In this document: positions 5,892 through 8,342 of the stretch, one piece after another
Layout: each line of letters begins with the position of its first letter
How positions within the stretch are numbered: the stretch's first letter is position 1
Source: Desulfuromonadaceae bacterium
GTDB taxonomy: Bacteria > Desulfobacterota > Desulfuromonadia > Geobacterales > Pseudopelobacteraceae
Direction of reading: 5' to 3'
Length of the DNA stretch: 8,342 nucleotides
NCBI GenBank assembly: GCA_028686145.1
Contig: JAQUCQ010000135.1
Coordinates: forward strand, 1-8,342
Notes under the pieces: model-generated
What the model was told of the DNA's origin: nothing
The model's input: only the letters and a program-made list of their open reading frames with translations
The model's database searches: none
Program-made: the position numbers and the translations under genes

Positions 5892-6962
5892 ATGATGATG
5901 GACAAGATCGAAGAACTGGAACGACGCTATCAGGAATTGGAAGCGCTACTGTCCGACCCGGTAGTTATTTCCAACCAGCCGGAGTTTCGTAAGTTCTCCC
6001 GGGAACATTCTGACCTGAGTGAACTTGTAGCGGCCTATCGCCGCTACCGGAAAGTACTGAGTGAAATTTCAGACAACCGTGAACTCTTGGCCGATCCTGA
6101 TATGAAAGAAATGGCTGAAGACGAGTTGAAATCCCTGGAAGCTGAAAAGGATCAGCTTGATGCCGATATTCAACTGCTGCTGCTCCCCAAGGATCCTAAT
6201 GACGACAAGAGCGTTATTCTGGAGATCCGTGCCGGCACCGGCGGAGACGAGTCAGCCCTGTTCGCTGGCGACTTGTTCCGCATGTATTCACGCTACGCCG
6301 ATACCAACCGCTGGAAGGTCGAGGTCATCTCTGCATCAGAATCTGAGCGGGGCGGCTACAAGGAGATAATTGCATCAGTAGAGGGTGTGGGGGTTTTTGC
6401 CAAGCTCAAGTATGAGTCCGGCACTCATCGCGTCCAGCGTGTTCCTGAGACCGAGGCCCAAGGACGCATTCACACAAGTGCATGTACGGTGGCAATCATG
6501 CCTGAAGCTGAAGATGTTGACATAGATATCCGTCCGGATGATTTAAAGATAGATGTGTACCGCTCTTCCGGAGCCGGTGGTCAGCACGTCAACACAACCG
6601 ACTCCGCCGTCCGCATCACTCACCTCCCGACCGGTACGGTCGTCGCCTGCCAGGAAGAGCGGAGCCAGATAAAGAACCGCGCGACAGCCATGAAGGTGCT
6701 CAAATCACGCATCCTGGCCACCATTCAACAGGCTCAGGATTCCAAACTGGCTGCAGACCGCAAGCAGCAGGTCGGATCTGGTGACCGGAGCGAGCGAATT
6801 CGCACCTACAACTTCCCTCAGGGACGTATGACCGATCACCGTATCGGGTTGACCCTGTATCGTCTCGATTCGATCATGACCGGTGATATCACGGAAATAA
6901 CGGATGCTTTGAGGGCGTTTTACCAGATGGAAGCTCTTAAAGCCCAGAGTGAAGGAAATTAA
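5892..6962 (+). CDS. prfA: Peptide chain release factor 1 (RF1)
   Basis: RF1 recognises UAA and UAG in the ribosomal A site and triggers peptide release. The 356 residues match the usual RF1 length. Seen: an N-terminal helical domain (about 1-100), LEIRAGTGGDESALFAGDLFRMY split across 110-132, the stop-codon-reading PxT tripeptide as PET (185-187) within RVPETEAQGRIHTSAC, and the catalytic GGQ (229-231) in SSGAGGQHVNTTDSAVR. RF2 would carry SPF in place of PxT and usually a programmed frameshift, which is absent. Three ATG codons in a row (5892, 5895, 5898) leave the exact start open; only a weak GATGGA site precedes them. It lies 34 bases after hisG. The methyltransferase gene prmC, which often follows prfA and modifies the GGQ glutamine, is not next to it here. 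Confidence 0.97.
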   Translation: MMMDKIEELERRYQELEALLSDPVVISNQPEFRKFSREHSDLSELVAAYRRYRKVLSEISDNRELLADPDMKEMAEDELKSLEAEKDQLDADIQLLLLPKDPNDDKSVILEIRAGTGGDESALFAGDLFRMYSRYADTNRWKVEVISASESERGGYKEIIASVEGVGVFAKLKYESGTHRVQRVPETEAQGRIHTSACTVAIMPEAEDVDIDIRPDDLKIDVYRSSGAGGQHVNTTDSAVRITHLPTGTVVACQEERSQIKNRATAMKVLKSRILATIQQAQDSKLAADRKQQVGSGDRSERIRTYNFPQGRMTDHRIGLTLYRLDSIMTGDITEITDALRAFYQMEALKAQSEGN

Positions 6963-6989
6963 TATACAGCGGCACTCCGTCATCAAAAC

Positions 6990-7526
6990 ATGCTACATTC
7001 CCAACCTATGGCATACTGTCTTGATAACTACAAACAACTGATTGCCAGAGTCGATGCTCTGTGCAATTCTATTGCAGCATCACTGGGAGAGCAAATTACC
7101 TGTTCGTCAGGGTGCAGCTCCTGCTGTACATCGATCACAATTTTTCCGGTGGAAGCTGCCGCCATGCGAGAAGCAGTGGAAAACCTGCCTGAGCAGAGGG
7201 CTGAAGAAATTTATCGGCACGTTGCAAAACATGCCGATAACGAGCGATGTCCACTCCTGTTCCACCATCGCTGCCTCCTGTATGAAGCCCGCCCTGTCAT
7301 CTGCCGGACCCACGGTCTGCCGATCATCTACACGGCTGAGGGACAACGCAATAGCGACTGTTGCCCTCTGAACCTGAACGATACTGAATCACTCTCCGGG
7401 TCTAGTGTTGTTGATCTTGACAAACTTAACACGCTGCTGGTAGCGGTCAACTCCATCTATCTGTCCCAATCAAACAGCACCGAATCCCCCGAACGGCTCA
7501 CTATTGCCAAAGTCATCACCAGATAG
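6990..7526 (+). CDS. YkgJ-type Cys-cluster protein (putative metal-binding)
   Basis: A 178-residue protein with the YkgJ/CxxCxxxCC-family pattern: CSSGCSSCC (Cys38, 42, 45, 46), CPLL (Cys87), RCLLYEARPVICRTHGLP (Cys95, Cys105) and DCCPL (Cys124, Cys125). Members are annotated as putative zinc- or iron-chelating proteins; their biological role is poorly known. The RCLLYEARPxxCRxHGLP stretch is the strongest family mark. There is no signal peptide or membrane helix. The start is uncertain: neither ATG 6990 nor ATG 7008 has a clear ribosome-binding site, so translation may depend on the prfA gene ending 27 bases earlier. The Ser/Thr-rich C-terminus (from about 132) is not part of the motif core. 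Confidence 0.85.
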   Translation: MLHSQPMAYCLDNYKQLIARVDALCNSIAASLGEQITCSSGCSSCCTSITIFPVEAAAMREAVENLPEQRAEEIYRHVAKHADNERCPLLFHHRCLLYEARPVICRTHGLPIIYTAEGQRNSDCCPLNLNDTESLSGSSVVDLDKLNTLLVAVNSIYLSQSNSTESPERLTIAKVITR

Positions 7527-7656
7527 CAACGCAGGCAGCTTACTATAATCAGGATTGTCCAGTAAACTGTTGACGCCTGAACCCGGTTTTGCTACCACAC
7601 TATTGATCATATTTACTGCCATGAGCAGCTATACACTCTTGTACTAAGGAACCATA

Positions 7657-8124
7657 ATGATACGCATAGGAAAAAACAGAGTAGTCACACTCAGCTATAA
7701 CCTCACAGACCCGGACGGAAATATGCTCGATGAGGGCAATGAACCGATAGTTTACCTCCACGGCGGATATGATGGTGTCTTTATCCCTATTGAAGAAGCG
7801 TTGGAAGGAAAAACCGTTGGTGATTCCGTAACGGTAAAACTACAACCGAATGATGCGTTTGGCGAATACGATTTTGATTTGCTGCAGATTGAACCGGTTG
7901 AAAACCTGCCACAACCGCTGAAAGTCGGAATGATGATTGAAGGTGATATGGAGGGGGACATTGAGGATAGCGCCGTTTTTTATACCGTAACGGAAATTGC
8001 TGACGGAAAAGCGGTACTGGACGGCAATCACCCGTTATCCGGCATGGCATTGATATTTATTGGCACTGTCACTGCCGTACGTCCGGCAACTGCCGGAGAG
8101 ATTTCTGCCCGTGAACCGGCTTGA
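7657..8124 (+). CDS. SlyD-like FKBP-type peptidyl-prolyl cis-trans isomerase
   Basis: A 155-residue cytoplasmic FKBP of the SlyD group: a split FKBP domain with an inserted chaperone (IF) domain (about 72-125). Seen: VTLSYNLTDPDGNMLDEG (10-27), YLHGGYDGVFIPIEEALEGKTVGD (33-56), LQPNDAFGEYD (62-72) and the family mark DGNHPLSGMALIF (122-134) followed by VTAVRPAT. It lacks the His/Cys-rich metal-binding tail of E. coli SlyD. The usual IPGLExAL active-site segment reads IPIEEAL, so isomerase strength may differ. An AAGGA site lies 6 bases before the ATG, with no overlap to the gene before. The 130-base gap upstream (7527-7656) must hold its promoter, but I see only poor matches such as TTGACG at 7570. 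Confidence 0.9.
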   Translation: MIRIGKNRVVTLSYNLTDPDGNMLDEGNEPIVYLHGGYDGVFIPIEEALEGKTVGDSVTVKLQPNDAFGEYDFDLLQIEPVENLPQPLKVGMMIEGDMEGDIEDSAVFYTVTEIADGKAVLDGNHPLSGMALIFIGTVTAVRPATAGEISAREPA

Positions 8125-8188
8125 TTTTCGTACAATCCGAAAGGTACAGCGGTCTCCTGAGTTATATACAAGCACCTCAGCATGAAAA

Positions 8189-8342
8189 TCATTTCAGGCT
8201 GGTAATATAGCTGCGAACCCCCTCCAGTATGCCTTCAGCAACCATCTGCTGATAAACGGGATCTTTGAGACGAGATTCTTCGGTAGCGTTTGAAAGAAAG
8301 GCGGTTTCAACCAGGATGCTCGGCATGGCTGCTCCTATTAAC
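8189..8342 (-). CDS. N-acetylmuramoyl-L-alanine amidase (Amidase_3), C-terminal end (partial)
   Basis: The last 50 codons of a - strand gene whose start lies beyond the window's right edge; the stop codon is at 8189-8191. The reverse-strand peptide includes AAMPSILVETAFLSNATEE, then LKDPVYQQMVAEGILEGVRSYI. This is the conserved end of zinc amidases of the AmiA/AmiC/CwlD type, which cut the bond between N-acetylmuramic acid and L-alanine in peptidoglycan. The Glu in SILVETAFLSN matches the catalytic Glu near the C-terminus of this fold. It converges on the FKBP gene, with 64 bases between the two stop codons and no convincing terminator. Confidence 0.85.
   Translation of the reverse strand, partial: LIGAAMPSILVETAFLSNATEESRLKDPVYQQMVAEGILEGVRSYITSLK

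Noticed and set aside
8157..8180. CTGAG/CTCAG inverted repeat between the convergent FKBP and amidase genes
   Set aside because: Only five pairs with a 14-base loop and no T run on either strand; not a convincing bidirectional terminator.

Overview
The window holds ordinary chromosomal housekeeping genes of a Gram-negative, Proteobacteria-like bacterium. The evidence is an initiator tRNA with the bacterial C1xA72 mismatch, tRNAs with encoded CCA ends, FtsB-type and SPOR-type division proteins, and a periplasmic-type amidase. Gene content (small Cys-rich protein plus argS plus SPOR gene, long-form HisG, YkgJ-like protein, SlyD-like FKBP) and mid-range GC would fit Desulfuromonadales/Geobacter relatives. 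That placement is inference from memory of similar gene sets, not a database result.

Region 1 (1-1454, + strand) is a tight run: the 3' end of a UDP-glucose 6-dehydrogenase gene, a complete UDP-glucuronate decarboxylase gene one base later, and an FtsB/DivIC-like gene starting directly after its stop codon. The first two act in sequence (UDP-glucose to UDP-glucuronate to UDP-xylose) to supply sugars for surface polysaccharide.

Region 2 (1555-4221, +) holds a 52-residue Cys-rich protein of unknown role, argS, and a membrane-anchored SPOR-domain protein. The gaps are 7 and 11 bases, so they look like one operon.

Region 3 (4222-4582) is an RNA segment: a good sigma70-type promoter, initiator tRNA-fMet, a terminator-like hairpin, a second CAU-anticodon tRNA (elongator Met or lysidine-type Ile2), and a strong intrinsic terminator. 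A promoter-like pair of hexamers sits inside that terminator, just ahead of hisI.

Region 4 (4583-7526, +) has hisI and long-form hisG (steps 3 and 1 of histidine synthesis), then prfA (RF1), then a YkgJ-type Cys-cluster protein where prmC often sits.

Region 5 (7527-8342) has a SlyD-like FKBP prolyl isomerase on the + strand, facing the C-terminal end of an N-acetylmuramoyl-L-alanine amidase on the - strand that runs off the window.

I found no mobile element, CRISPR array, phage gene, defence system or clear novel multi-gene system. The most interesting points are small: the terminator/promoter overlap before hisI, the ambiguous CAU tRNA, the uncharacterised Cys-rich protein before argS, and the prfA neighbourhood.
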